Source of the DNA: Kingdonia uniflora
Taxonomy: Eukaryota; Streptophyta; Magnoliopsida; Ranunculales; Circaeasteraceae
NCBI GenBank assembly: GCA_014058105.1
Contig: JACGCM010002659.1
Coordinates: forward strand, 124,001-188,000
Reading direction: 5' to 3'
Length of the DNA stretch: 64,000 bases
In this document: positions 46,920 to 59,632 of the stretch, in pieces
Numbering within the stretch: the stretch's first letter is position 1
Layout of the letters: the number at the start of each line of letters is the position of its first letter
Position numbers and translations under genes: made by a program
The notes under the pieces: generated by a model
The model's input: the letters and a program-made list of their open reading frames with translations, nothing else
The model's database searches: none
Told to the model about the DNA's origin: nothing

Positions 46920-46941
46920 TTTGGTGTCGTCTATGGGAACC
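46920..46941 (+). other. Primer-binding site of element C
   Basis: TTTGGTGTCGTCTATGGGAA directly after the LTR matches the sequence usually found there in plant gypsy elements (TTGGCGCCGTCTGTGGGAA type) with a few changes. Confidence 0.6.
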
Positions 46942-46991
46942 GAAGTTCTCAAACTCATTGTCTCAGATATTGCTGATCATCTTCTTTCAGA

Positions 46992-48540
46992 ATGTCACCT
47001 CTAGGTCAGAGCATGTCGATAGTTCAAGTAGAAGAAAATGCCGTACTAGCAGATTTGCGGGCCACTTTAAATTCTAAAACAGAAAGACGTGCTGCTTTGG
47101 AGAAACAACTAACGAGTATACAAGACCCACTGAAGGTTCTACAGGGTCATCAAGTCGCCGCCCAGAAGAACAAAGTCGTACAACTTGAAGGTTCGCGAAT
47201 CTCCGTTCATAACAAAGTAAGACCTCTTCCGAAAGGCACTCACATTGGAGGTGCGCTTCGATCTAACCACCATCAACATGTAATGAAAGCCATCCCGATC
47301 CAGAAGGCTTACCAAGAAGCAGATGGCGGTCTAACGGGAGTCAGATAGGCTAAAAATATACCTTGAAAAGTTTGAGTCCTAGTAAATGAGCGTCTAAGTG
47401 AAGGTAGTGGCGACCATAATTCTGGAGAAGGACGCATCACACGCCCGACCACAGCAGCTCGACAATATGTGACTCAGGAACATGTTGACAGGCGAATAAA
47501 AGAATTACTTGAAGCTCAAACTCTGATTAAAGGAATCCACAATAGATTATAGAAGAACCCGATCGTATAAGAGTTGTTGGAGGACGAGGTCCCCACCGGG
47601 TTTCATACTCCGAAGATCCAAAAATACAAAAGAACTGATCCAGTGGAAAATGTCCAAGAGTTCCAAGACACTTTAGGCCTACATTCCATGTTCAACCATA
47701 TTCTATGTTGGCTCTTTCCGGCCAGCTTATCATGCGAGCCCCTGGGATGGTTCCATACACTACCTAAAGGATCTATCATAACTTTTGAATAGCTGCGGGA
47801 ACTCTTCGTAAAAAATTACTCGCACAACAGAGATAAAGAGGAGAATCTATACTCTCTTTTTAGCCTTAAGCAGATGCCAGAAGTGAAGCTTGAGACATTC
47901 ACTAAGAAATTTTTGAAGTTAGCTCGAAAGGTAGATCGGCTTGACCAGAGGATCACTATTTCAGCTTTCACTAATGCTTTACTTGTTGATGGAAGGGCGA
48001 AGAAGTACCTCATCCTATACAAGCCAACAACTCTAGAAGACATGATCGAAAAAGTCAATGGGTATATCGACCTAGAAAGAATGGTGTCCAATAGGCAGAA
48101 ACCTCAGAAGTTAACATTAACGGCTCGAGATCAGTCAGCCAACCAGGATTTTAATTGTGCTGTCGATCAGGAAGAAGACAGGAAACAAATAAAACCTAAC
48201 TACGAGCGACCTCGAAAGGGGAGTAACTTGCCAACTCCCTTTCTTCCCAAGATGAATGTGACCATAACCTTCATTTATCCTATACTTCAGAAGGATAGGT
48301 TTTCCGCAATACACAGTATCTCCGACCCATTGAGAACAAACCATATTGCATTCACCATAAGGTTCGCTATCATGAAACCGAACATAGTTTTGCCTTGTTG
48401 CGACTGTTGGAGTATATTTTTGCAGATGGTCGAATGCATGAATACATTGTGGACGTTGAATGTTACAAGAACGGGAGTTACAAACTTCCTACAGAAGTCG
48501 TACAAATCGAAGAAATGGCAGAATTGAAGAATTTATACCA
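46992..48540 (+). pseudogene. gag of element C
   Basis: MSPLGQSMSIVQVEENAVLA opens a coiled N-terminal part. The gag core is recognisable as PKIQKYKRTDPVENVQEFQD, HTLPKGSI, LRELFVKNYSHNRDKEENLY, LETFTKKFLKLARKVDRLDQ and YKPTTLEDMIEKVNGYIDLE. A decayed zinc-knuckle region follows (HETEHSFALLRLLEYIFADG in another frame). Stops near 47346, 47551-47570 and 47791 and later frame changes break it. The product would form the capsid-like particle. Confidence 0.78.
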
Positions 48541-49170
48541 TGTATCCTTCAGCTACTTCATTGAGACTCAGATCGTCAACCAATCAAATAGAACTAAAAG
48601 ACGGCGGCTCAACCAATGTCACGACCTATCCATGAAAGACAAAGAAACTCGTTTACTTCCCGTGTCCAACTCTCAGTGAACAGGAATTTCTTTCGACGAC
48701 TATGATGATCGTCATATCAACTATCCTAACCATGATGCTTTGGTGATCATAACAAAAATGATAAATATGGTGCTACACACGATAATGATGATAGATACTG
48801 GTAGTATTATCGAACTACTTTTTCAAAGCATGATTGATCAGATGGGACTGGCCGACAAGGTAAAGCCCAGTGATATTGATATCTGTGGATTCAACGGATC
48901 TAGAGAAGAACGTGTTGGAAAGATTATACTTTCTATCACAGTAGGACCCGTGATACTCGATATTTTCTTTTATGTTATTAACATAAAATCCCATTATTTA
49001 GGGATAATGGGATGTTCCTGGTTACATAATATGCGAGCTATTCCATCCACCTATCATTTGGCGTTGTGATTTAAATGGAATGGTAGCATATATGAAATCA
49101 AAGGAAGTCAGAAGCTAGCTCGAGCATGTAAAAATTATGTCGTCATCGTTCCAGAATCCTCAGAACTGCA
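48541..49170 (+). pseudogene. Aspartic protease of element C
   Basis: IDTGSIIELLFQSMIDQMGL carries the active-site DTGS at 48794-48805. VGKIILSITVGPVILDIFFY and a YLGIMGCSWLHNMRAIPSTY segment complete the fold, then a TGA at about 49069-49071. Element A has the matching fragment. Confidence 0.8.
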
Positions 49171-49339
49171 ACTCGCATAGCAGTTATAGAAAATAACGGG
49201 AAACATTACATAAAACTATACAGTGAACTATACAGAATACCATCTGCCAAGCGCAGAAATAGCAGAGTACGTCAAAATAAGTTAGGAAAAGCGAGGAACA
49301 TATATTGGCACTCTTCTGCCAACGGCATAACAAGATACC

Positions 49340-50210
49340 CTTATCCAATTCCTTAAAGACAGCAGCGATGTCTTCGCTTGGACCTTTCACAAAATACCGG
49401 GCATTGATCCAAATCTGGCTTGTCACAAACTCAATTGGAAGGATAAAGCCGAAGCTATCAAAATAAGTAGAGGACCTTAACACCAAGACTCTGAGAAGAA
49501 GTCAATAATGAGATCGACAAACTCATCGAAGTTGGCTTTATTAGAAAGGCCAATTACCCAGAATGGATCTTAAACATTGTAGCAGTCCTAATGAAGAACG
49601 ACAAGATCAGGGTGTACGTGGATTTTACGGACCTCAACAAACATACTCCAAAGGATAGTGTTCCACTTCCTATCATAAACCATATGCTCGATTCTATTGC
49701 AGGACACAAACTTCTGTCCATGATGGGTACCGCATCAGGATACAATCAAATACCTATGCTACCTGATAATCAAGAGAAGACAACTTTCATTACAGAACAT
49801 GACCTATATTGTTATAAAGTCATGCCATTCGGTCTCAAGAACGCTGGAGCCACTTATCAGCGATTGATGACACAGATGTTCAAAGATTACCTTAGAAAAA
49901 TGATAGAAGTCTACATTGATGACATGCTATATAAAAGCCTTACGAAGGAGAACCATATTACAGACTTACACACTACTTTTAAAATTCTCCGTTTCTACAA
50001 GATTAGGCTTAACCCTAAAAAATGCCTGTTCGGGGTTCAGTTAGGACAATTCTTGGGAAATTTAATCAGTAAGAGAGGTATAAAAGCTGATCCAGATTGT
50101 ATTCACGCACTATTGTTTATGCCTTCTCTAAAAACAAAGAAAGACATACAGAAGTTAGCAGGCAAGATTGTCGCAATAAATCATTTTGTTTTGAAGTCCT
50201 CAGATCGATG
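49340..50210 (+). pseudogene. Reverse transcriptase of element C
   Basis: The upstream part (DVFAWTFHKIPGIDPNLACH) is broken by stops. The main open stretch 49591-50214 holds KIRVYVDFTDLNKHTPKDSV, FITEHDLYCYKVMPFGLKNA, the catalytic YIDDMLYKS at 49912 onward, FKILRFYKIRLNPKKCLFGV and GIKADPDCIHALLFMPSLKT. The first catalytic Asp is replaced by Gly at 49726-49728 (LLSMMGTASGYNQI; the family has D before the A/F-SGYNQI). Confidence 0.85.
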
Positions 50211-50214
50211 TTGA

Positions 50215-51250
50215 TGGTTGTTCAACCTATTGCGTGAAGAGACAACAAAATTGAAGTCTAAGAAGGATCCTAAGATCGAGTAGACAGCAGAGTGTGAAGC
50301 AGCATTTCAGGAACTCAAACTTTACTTTGGTTCACCACCAGTGATGAGTACACCTAACGAGGGGGAAGAACTCACAATATATCTTGCAGTCACTGACGAA
50401 TCATTAAGTTTTGTTCTCATTCGACTTGATGGGAAGATGGAAAAATATGTCTACTTCATCAGTAAAGCTCTTACACTCACAGAATCCCAGTATACCAAGA
50501 TTGAGAAATTGTTCTTAGTTCTCGTATATACATCACAAAAAGTAAGATAGTATTTTCAAGCATACTCAGTTCGAGTAGTGAAAAATTACCCTTTGCGAGA
50601 AATCTTATCCAAACGGGAAAAATCTAGACAAGTACAATAATGGTCAGTCGCTCTAGGCAAACATAACATCCGTTTTAAACTACGTCATTCTGTAAAAGGT
50701 CAAGCAGTAGCAAATTTTCTTGCAAACTTCCTAGTAGAAGATCTTGACAGGGAAGAAGAGAGCACGGATACCAATGAGGAACAATTTAAAGAAAAGTTCG
50801 TAGAGAAGTCAGACTGGATAACTTAAAAGGGATAACGTCTATTAATTGATGGATATTCCGGACCAGTAGGATAAGGTATCGGAATCGTGCTTATCACACC
50901 TTCCAATGACAGAATCAAGAAAGCAGTCAGGCTCAATTTTAAAGCTACTAATAATGCGGCTGAGTATGAAGTAATGATTCACGGTTTAGATATGGCTCTT
51001 GATATTAGATTCTCCAAGCTGCCTGTGTACACAGATTCTTTACTCATTGTGAACTATTGCACGAAAAAATTCTAAAAAAATGGAAAGATGATTGACTGCG
51101 CAGCAGTAGTAGCCGACAGAATGAGCAGATTCAAAAGAATTACTATCGAACATTTACCGCACGAAAAAAATAGACATTCTGACTTTCTCCCTTATCTGGC
51201 AGGAATCCTTGGTACAGAAGCTCGTTATCTGAAGATCGAAGTATTATCCA
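50215..51250 (+). pseudogene. RNase H and second RNase H of element C
   Basis: First RNase H: ECEAAFQELKLYFGSPPVMS, ELTIYLAVTDESLSFVLIRL, VYFISKALTLTESQYTKIEK and HNIRFKLRHSVKGQAVANFL. The second RNase H of plant Tat elements follows: LLIDGYSGPVG, LNFKATNNAAEYEVMIHGLD, LPVYTDSLLIVNYCTKKF and EHLPHEKNRHSDFLPYLAG. Stops occur near 50281, 50548, 50638, 50824 and 51073. Confidence 0.8.
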
Positions 51251-51339
51251 CCCCCAGCGTTAACATCATAAGCTCGAATTCTGTCAATACTGGGGGCGTT
51301 GAGGAGGATGAGAACAATTGGAGACGACCTTTCTTCAAG

Positions 51340-52600
51340 TATATTGGGACTAAAAATATGTTTAACAGTGAACTCCAAACAGATCCCACTGAAAGGAGAT
51401 GCGTGCTGGATAATGCTAAGCGGTACATCGTAGAAAATGGTGTCCTATACAAAATTTCGACCACAGGGCCGTATCTTGAATGCTTATATAGCAAAGAAGC
51501 TCAAAAATTCCTACACGAACTCCATGAAGGCACTTGTGGTTCCCATGCAGTAGGTCGATCTCTAGTCAATCGAGTTCTTACTCAAGGGGTCTTTTGGCCT
51601 AAAATGAAGGCTCAAGCCATTGAGCTCGTAAGCAAGTGCAGTGCCTGTCAACGACATGTCCCCTAAATTCGAACTCTAGCTTTGGAACTCCATTCCAGCA
51701 ACGTTGTCTGGCCATTTAAAAGATGGGCACTCGATCTTATAGGATAATTCCCCACCACACCAGGCAAAAAGGAAGTACCTTTTAGTAGTAACGGATTACT
51801 TCACTAAATGGGTGGAAGCAGACCCACTGCGTTACACACGAGAAGGCAAAGGCATCAAATTTATATGGGAAACCATCATCATCCATTTTGCGTGCCACTA
51901 TCTCATCATAATCGACAATGTACCTCAGTTCGTTGGCTTCAGAGTCGTCAAATTCTTTAATCAGCACAGCATCATACACTCTCCTTCCAATCCATATTAC
52001 CTATAAGGAAATGGTCAGGCTGAAATTACTAATCGTACTATCGTGGATGGAATCAAAAAACACTTGATAGAGGAAAAGGGAAATTGGGTCCAATAATTGC
52101 CACATGTGTTATGGGCATATCGAATAATACCTCGAATATCAACTAGATGTACGCCGTTCCTCCTGGCTTATGGTACACAAGCAATCATCCCCACTCGGTA
52201 TTATCACCTAATATATAACCATACCATGACAGATGAAGAAAATGAATTCTAGTTGGTATGTAACATTAATTGGATCGAGGAGACTTAAGATAGAGCAATC
52301 ATGAATTTGGGAAGATACCACCAAGTACTAGCTCGATCTTACAACAAGCACGTTCGTCATAGAGAGTTCAAAATTAAAGATCTCGTCCTAAGAGAAGTTC
52401 CCAAACACAAAAAAGAAGTAAATGCTGGGAAAGCGTCTAAAAATTGGGAAGGTCCTTTTATCATTATTGGAAAAAGTGGCCTTGGTTCTTACGATCTCGC
52501 CACTGAACACGGAGATCGAATCCTTAATCCTTGGAACACGAGGAGATTGATGTTGTATCGCAAATTAAAATCTATCACAATGTACTTTTCTACAAATCAA
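51340..52600 (+). pseudogene. Integrase of element C
   Basis: The N-terminal HHCC zinc domain is intact (HEGTCGSHAVGRSLVNRVL... ending CSACQ). The core is broken: RWALDLIG then stop, VVTDYFTKWVEADPL in another frame, IIDNVPQFVGF where SDNGPQF is usual, then NGQAEITNRTI with the catalytic Glu. The C-terminal domain follows from about 52301 (FKIKDLVLREVPKHKKEVNA, KNWEGPFIIIGKSGLGSYDL). Several stops prevent function. Confidence 0.8.
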
Positions 52601-52803
52601 TCTATCATCTTGTATGACGGTCTTACATCAATGAAAGACTTATGTTTGATCCCCATACATCTTAGTACTTTCTACCATTTCATACAATACTCTATCTAAC
52701 ACATTCATCGTGCGTCAATCTTACACCAATGAAATATTTGTGTTCGATTACCCTACACTATTGTACTTTTCTAATATATCTAACAAGTACTTAAATATAC
52801 AGA

Positions 52804-53277
52804 TTGCAGATCATTTGTTGCTTCACCCAAACTGATCATCTATACATTACAAATTATTTGTTGCTTCGGCAAAACTGATCACCTATTACATTACAAATTG
52901 TTTGTTGCTTTGGCCAAACTGATCATTCATTTACATTATAGATCATTTATTGCTTCAGCCAAACCGATTACCTATTACATTACAGATCGTTTGTTGCTTT
53001 GGCCAAACTGATCATTTATTTACATTATAGATCGTTTATTGCTTTGGCCAAACTGATCATTTATACATTACAGATCATTTGTTGCTTTGGCCAAACCGAT
53101 CACCTATTATATTACAGATCGTTTGTTTCTTTGGCCAAATTGATCATCTATACATTACAGTTTGTTTGTTGCTCTGGCCAAACAAATCACCTATTTCAAT
53201 ATAAATCGTTTGTTGCTTCGGCCAAACTGATAACATATCACACTCTGAATTGCTTATGGCTTTTAGCAAACCGATTT
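52804..53277 (+). repeat. Tandem array of about 11 units of 43-45 bp between integrase and antisense genes
   Basis: Each unit reads about TCGTTTGTTGCTTTGGCCAA, then ACTGATCAyCTATTACATTACAGA. Units alternate between a CACCTATTACATTAC and a CATTTATTTACATTATA form, hinting at a dimeric period near 88-89 bp. The + strand frame through it (52999-53394) is only the translated repeat. Confidence 0.88.
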
Positions 53278-53280
53278 TAT

Positions 53281-53477
53281 ATGTTCCTCTACGTTAGTTG
53301 CCTTAACAAGCATCTACTATACGATAGCCTTCGGGATCATCCTACACAACAGATATTCAACTCATACAATATCGTTGGTTTATCAAATGGTTAGTATAAA
53401 TCACTATTCTAGACAGTCCTACTTTTATACACTTTATCTACTATATGCGTTAGTATAAATAGTGCCTCCTCACAATC
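53281..53477. other. Spacer between the tandem array and antisense ORF-c
   Basis: AT-rich sequence with no gene seen. It would be the 3' untranslated region of antisense ORF-c. Confidence 0.4.
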
Positions 53478-56400
53478 GTTACTCCTCACTAGAACTATCA
53501 CTCGAATTATCGCCTATATTAGAAGGTCCCGCAATGCCACGTGCACAACCCCAATACAGTCGTTGACACATAAACTATGGCATTCTCCCCATAACAATTT
53601 TCTTTCCATCTTTAACCGTACTCTGTTTCAGAACTCTAATTTTGGTTACCATGGGATCTAGATACTCAGACCGTATTACCTCCATATCACAAAATGCACC
53701 TTTGCCAACTAAACCATCATGCACCAGTTTACTTTATACTTCTAATCTCTTGAACTCTGATGTAAAGAATGAAATTACTCCTGTCATATCTCTCTCGTAC
53801 ACATCACCTGGCTCAATCCTTACTTGTTTAGACATAATAAGTTCGCTAAGTTTACTTTAAGCTTCCTTCAACGAAGCTTCCAAATGATCGCAATGCTTCT
53901 CTACTCGTCGTTTCTCATCCCCCCAATCAGAATTTTGAGATTCTAACACTGTCATGAACTCATCCATATGATAAATCAAAGATAGTGACCATCAATTCCC
54001 GCTTCACGATTCTCTCATTCTACCATCCTCTCATCAAGACGTATCTCTGTCTATAATAGGTCAGCATCTAACTTCGTATTTGGATCACGCAATTTTGCAT
54101 TCTCTTCCAGATGTTCCAAGATATTTAACTTTAACGCCTGTATGGTATGCTCTAGAGTCACTATTTTGTTCCAAGCTTCATTTGTGTTTTCGTTCTGTTT
54201 ATTACAGGCCTCTTCCACCTTCTTTATTAATACATCAGCAACTAGCCACAATACTTCATACTTAGAAGTGCGAGCTTGCGTATCAGCTATCTCCGCTTCA
54301 AGCATATTTACTTGGAATTGTAAGTCTTTCACATTTTTACCTTCCTCCTCTAATTCTGCCAACAGTTCTATGATTTAAACTCGAGCAGATGTCAACTCCA
54401 CCCCCTGCTGGCTCGCTTGCTCAAACCACCTGTAAATCCAACCTCTTTCTTACTTATAATTTCTTTTAACTCCTTTATTTTTCTCAGTCCGCTGGCTAAA
54501 TCCACCTTTTTCTTCTGTAGCTCCTCAAACAAACGAGCTCATATGTTTCGTTCTCGTGCTATCTCCGCCTTTATACTTTCTTCCAATCCAATAGTACTTT
54601 TTAGTGCCCCCTTACGCGAACTTAGCTCAGTGTTCAATTGTCTATTTTGGACGCGTAACGCGTCACACTGACTTTGAATAGCTATCAGTTCCACATGTTA
54701 TAACAATTTACATTTATAATAGTTCGATCATATAAATAGATTACATATCATAGTTAACAAGTTTAAATCAGGAACATGGTATATGAGTAATATCGATACA
54801 TCATCCTATTCATCATCACAGAGAGCAGATTTCATTTTTCATCAACAATAGTATATAAAGATCTAACACATATACCGGGCCGGTAAAAGAAAAATGAGAA
54901 TATCGTATTTTCGATTCTTCAAGAAATGAGAAGACTGCCCTTTATCTCTCGAATTCTTTCTATTCGCTACTTGCACATCTACCAGAGTGGTAAAGGTCGC
55001 CACCTTCTGCTGATGTTGTTTACGTCATGATCGGGGTATCAGACTTTCGACCCCCTCCTCGTCCTTTTCTGATAACAGTTCCCTCGGCCTAGGAATGGGT
55101 TTTTCACCAACAATTTCTCCATTACTTTTGGTAAACCACATATTCCCTGTCTTGGCGTTCTCTACACCAAAATCCTTCCTACACTCCGTCACGAATTTTC
55201 TAAATTAGTTCTCTACCCGAGCCAGTTCTCCTTTATAAAAATCAATAAAACTGTCTATATGGCGATCATGTTCTGTTTGAGTAGCAACTTTTTCTCGCGA
55301 TGTATGTAGATACTCCTTCAATGCAATATGCGCCTTGTGCAGCCGCTGACATGTTTCTTTATGTAATACACCTAAAGCCCTCAAATCAGCTTCTACCTTC
55401 ATTCGAATAGTCACTTCTTTCGACAATCGCATTGCTAAAGACATTTTTTATTCCACGTATTGCAATAACTCATCCTGTAACCCCTTTAATTCACTCTCTA
55501 ATCACTTTTGTACCTCTATTTGTTTTTTTTATCCTGACAAATACAATTCTCATGGCCCTCTGATTCTATATAAAGCCAAACCCATCAAATAAAATTTTTA
55601 CATCACCCCATATAATAGATACACCAGCTCAAGCAAAATACTTTCTCGCCTCTAAACTATGACAATTACATACTTCTTGAGCTAAAAACATAACTCGAGC
55701 TGGGTCCAGAACTATACCTCTCTCCTTCAAAAGCTCTACATAAGCTTTTTTTAACCCTCATTCACTATCTACTTTGACCTCAAAATATAATGTCAGAGCT
55801 ATTAACATACTTTGACACCTAGCCTTATCACTCGAGTTATTAAAATAGGTAAACTCTTTTGGTTTTCGCACTAATATCCCATTTTCCTCTTCCTTTCTTA
55901 ACACCTCACCCCTTTCTATTTTTATCTTAGCATATCTATACTGGAGATCATATAACTCAATAAAAGTTTTCTCTAAATTTAACTTAAATTGTCTTATCTC
56001 ATATTCTATTTTATTAAGTACCTGTTGAATACGAGCCACGGAATCCCTCGTTCTACTCAACGACCTCTCCAGTTCAAAATTAGTTTTTCTCAGTCGATCT
56101 ATCTCCTAGACAGAGTACAAATATTTTATTATAATATAGACATCCAAGACGAACATGTTTTAAATCATCACTCCAACTTTAACAATACAGAGTACAATCA
56201 CATTGATATCACACGAACTGCATCAAATCAAAAACAAAATACCACAGAAGGTTTAGAGATTCTTGCTAATTTCTACCTCAGATGGGGCCTCTAATGAAAA
56301 CCCAACAAGATGGACTGGATCAGTAGGTTTTGAAGAAGGACCCAATGTCTTACCAGGAAGAGGAACTGGTTTAGTACGTTTCGATAGGGGGTCTAATATA

Positions 56401-58730
56401 TTCTCAACATATAGGACTTGCTCGACACTTCCTGGTAGAAGATCTGACATTTTCTTTGGCGCAGTAGCAGCATCAGCTATTCCTTCATCAACAACCTCTA
56501 AAGGAAAGACTATTTCACTATATCTACCGGTTCGACCTAACTCAATATCTGCTATACTCAATCCAAAATCATAATATGATTGGATGAAGTGGTCTCTTTC
56601 TACTAAAAGTGCCTTAACCAATTTTGACATAACAACGTCATGCTTCACCAGATCGTTATACTTTTTTGTAACCTCAGCAGCCACTGTAGCATCTTCAGCT
56701 CTCTTCTCCTTCTCTAGCTTAAGCTCAGCTTCGAGCTCCTTCATACGAGCATATTAAGCTTCAAACTTCACCCCAAATTCCTGGCTCTTCTTTTCTAGAT
56801 ACATTTTTGCTCCCTTTAGTAGCATCGAGAGCTGTTAGTACAAACATATACAAAGATAGATTCAGTACAACAGTTTTTAGTTAGAATACAAAGACAATTA
56901 ATGATTTTCAACACATACCGCGAAAGTATGTTCGTGATACTCATCATCGAACTGCTCTGGATCTGTTCCAGCCATCAGACAATATTTTAGCTCCAGGTCT
57001 ATCATCATAGCTGCAACATGAGGATTAGTTCGGGAACTACCCTCTTCATCATGCCTTATTCTTTTCATCAAGCTCTTCTCGACCTCAGCAAGAGCAACCG
57101 CACTCTCCTCCACACCTACAGAAATAGTCTTGGCGACCTCTTATTCCGTGGCCGCCACCCCAGTGACAGAGGTATTCTACCGAGTTGACTTCCTGGGCCT
57201 TTAAGTATTCTTCTTGGTGGTCTGAGGTATAGAAGGTAGAAGACTAAGAATATCATTCATAGTCAGGTGAACTTTCCCTTTAGCGTAGATAAAGGCTTGG
57301 GTTCAGCCAAAACAAGGAACACAACATTAAGTAGCAGATCGAAGACAAGTTATTGGATATTTGAAGATTGGTCAACATAACTTACTCGGATTATAATATC
57401 TATGGTTCAGTTCGAATGCTAGTTCATCTGGAACATACATACAATTACCCTCTACCCACACAAGGTGGTCGTTCTAAGGTCTACCCGTAGATTCAAAATC
57501 AACGAATTTTGGCCTAGCTAAATCACTATACAGGTAACCACTACTTCGACCTTCAACATATTTCCATTTATAAAGCTTCATCACATCTTTATCTTCGGGC
57601 TGCTTCGCAGTCACTGCCTTCCTCCATTTTTTATTCAGTACCTCACATACCCTCATCATTTCATAAACATTCCCATTTAACTGGGCAGGGCAACACTATA
57701 ACACATTTATAACCCCCTTTTGAAAGTAGGTAAGAGGAATTCTAAGGCCATATACGACCTGATTCTAGAAGCACAAAAACCCATCATTGGGCCTGATAGC
57801 CCGAGGCCTAATATGAGAGATTAACCTCCTCACTAATCTCTCTATCTTTCTTCTACTTCTCCAAGCATGGGACTTGGTAGTATACCACCTCCTCCTCTTT
57901 ACCGGGGATATAGGTCCTGAGCCAGAGATCTTGGCCCTCCACATAACTCCCCCATTCTCAGTGTATTTTTTTTATATTTCAAGTATTCTTTTCCTACATC
58001 CACTCCCTCTGGGTAAATGACAAAAACTTTATCTTTTTTTCTATCCTCCTTCTCTATTACTATAACAATATTACTGGGCCCCCTAACCTCTATAATCGTC
58101 TTTATACTATTCACAATTTCTTCTATGGGACTACAATCGTCCTCCCTCCCCGAAGACGATGTTTCATCCGAACTCGAATATACTACAAATTTACTAGTGG
58201 GAATGCTAGGTTTCGAACGCACACTAGACCTACAGATACAAAATATATTTTATCATTATCTCTACACCACATACAGTAACCACAACCCCACCTTCTACCC
58301 AGTCAACACGTCTGCCTTATAATTTCCCAAAATAAAAAGTAAGAGTCAATCATTTCAATTTTCCATCTCCTTCTTCAAGCAAGCATTTTCTCTCTCTACA
58401 GTCTGTTCATATACAAAAATTCTCAAACTTCAAAGCTCTCTCATAATTATTCAAAAAACTCAAAACCTCTACATTATCAGATACACATATCAAATAGGTT
58501 ACTACACATATCAAATAGATTACTACAAATATCATCCAGATTACTAAATATATCAAACGGACATAACTTTATATTACCAACCTGTACTTGAAGAATAACA
58601 ATCTTATGCTTTGCCCAGATGTCTTGCCGAGATTTAGCGCTCCGTCGCTTCCCCGACAGTCTTCTATCACCTGATGAAGATTTCCTTCTCAAATCACACT
58701 CAGAGCTCATACGTTTCCTCTCCTTAGAAA
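53478..58730 (-). pseudogene. Antisense ORF-c of element C: long multi-exon coiled-coil gene
   Basis: A minus-strand TATAAAAA (58796-58803) precedes a first exon with MSSECDLRRKSSSGDRRLSG ending CAAGTACAG|GTTGGT. Exon 2 (about 58222-57388) has SDETSSSGREDDCSPIEEIV, VFVIYPEGVDVGKEYLKYKK and CEVLNKKWRKAVTAKQPEDK, matching element A's KVINVYDNLNKLWEENEV block. The later exons are mostly heptad-like. Examples are GVEESAVALAEVEKSLMKRI and MKELEAELKLEKEKRAEDAT, the latter followed by DFGLSIADIELGRTGRYSEI, which aligns with EVGYSVVDLEAIIAGTYVEE of A. Further examples are MSLAMRLSKEVTIRMKVEAD and MAELEEEGKNVKDLQFQVNM. The C-terminus ends NSSDSSSEE with a stop at 53478-53480. A few stops interrupt it. 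Function is unknown; the gene belongs to the extra antisense frames of Tat elements. Confidence 0.65.
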
Positions 58731-59281
58731 TATGATTTATACCACTTTTTCTCTTTGTGAAACTGTCGATAATTTATGAGGGCGAGAGAGGCACATTTTT
58801 ATACTTTTCCTCAGTTTGTGAAACAATGGCTCCTTCAGACACGTGTCAGTTACCCCTACTGTTTCTGTAGGCACGTCTTTTTTATTAAAGGCATCATCTT
58901 GACTTTTGTGGTAACGTCTACCATCATCACGTCTGTCCCTATTATCTGCCCTTAAATAATTTTGTACCTCTTCCTCAAAAATAGTATCTACGACCAATCA
59001 CCTTACTTTTATACCCTACCAAGATCGTATAACTTTCTTAAAATAGATCAATATTTCAAAATTCAAAGATATCTATACAGTTGTTAAAATCCAACAACTG
59101 TCTTCCACAATATCCGCACACAAAGAGAAAAACAAAATACTTTATTCTTATTAAAATTGATCGAGACATCATATTACTTTATTTTCTCAAAATTCCTCAC
59201 CTTACATTTATTTGGGTTCCAACATAGGATACTAAAAATTGAATACTTCATACGAGCTCTCATACTTCGAGCTTACCGAGC

Positions 59282-59632
59282 TCACCAGTTACATCTAAAA
59301 TAACCTCGATGGTAAGCCTCCCCACATAAAATTATCTTTCCAATTGTTGCCCTTACATCCTCTTCAATGATCTTGTCACACGCGAGCTGTTGAACAGTCA
59401 GTTCCCATACCGTGGTACTCAACAACGACCTCTGAAACATATCACACTGGAAAAAATGATTATACTCTACACGGTTACCTTCATCATCTAATTCGGCCAG
59501 ATTCAAGGGCCATTCCGGAAGTACAACATCATAAAGTAATCGACAAAAATATCACTCACGAAGTTTAGCAGCCTTGATATGGAAATGACCATCTGTTGCC
59601 TGCTGAGTACGCTGAGAATGAGTCCTCACCAT
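59282..59632 (-). pseudogene. Antisense ORF-b of element C
   Basis: Read from 59632: MVRTHSQRTQQATDGHFHIK, AAKLRE, a TGA, YFCRLLYDVVLPEWPLNLAE, then VQQLACDKIIEEDVRATIGK and the tail IILCGEAYHRGYFRCNW with a stop at 59282. The Cys-His-Cys tail is shared with the copies in A and B. Only one stop interrupts it. Confidence 0.68.

Noticed and set aside
52804..53277. CRISPR-like regular repeats
   Set aside because: Units are contiguous and similar along their entire length, with no unique spacers, in a plant retrotransposon.
52999..53394. Open frame of 131 codons with repeated SFVALAKLIIYTLQ-like units
   Set aside because: It is the translation of the 44-bp tandem array; no start context or conservation beyond the repeat, and it runs on into the 3' end of antisense ORF-c.
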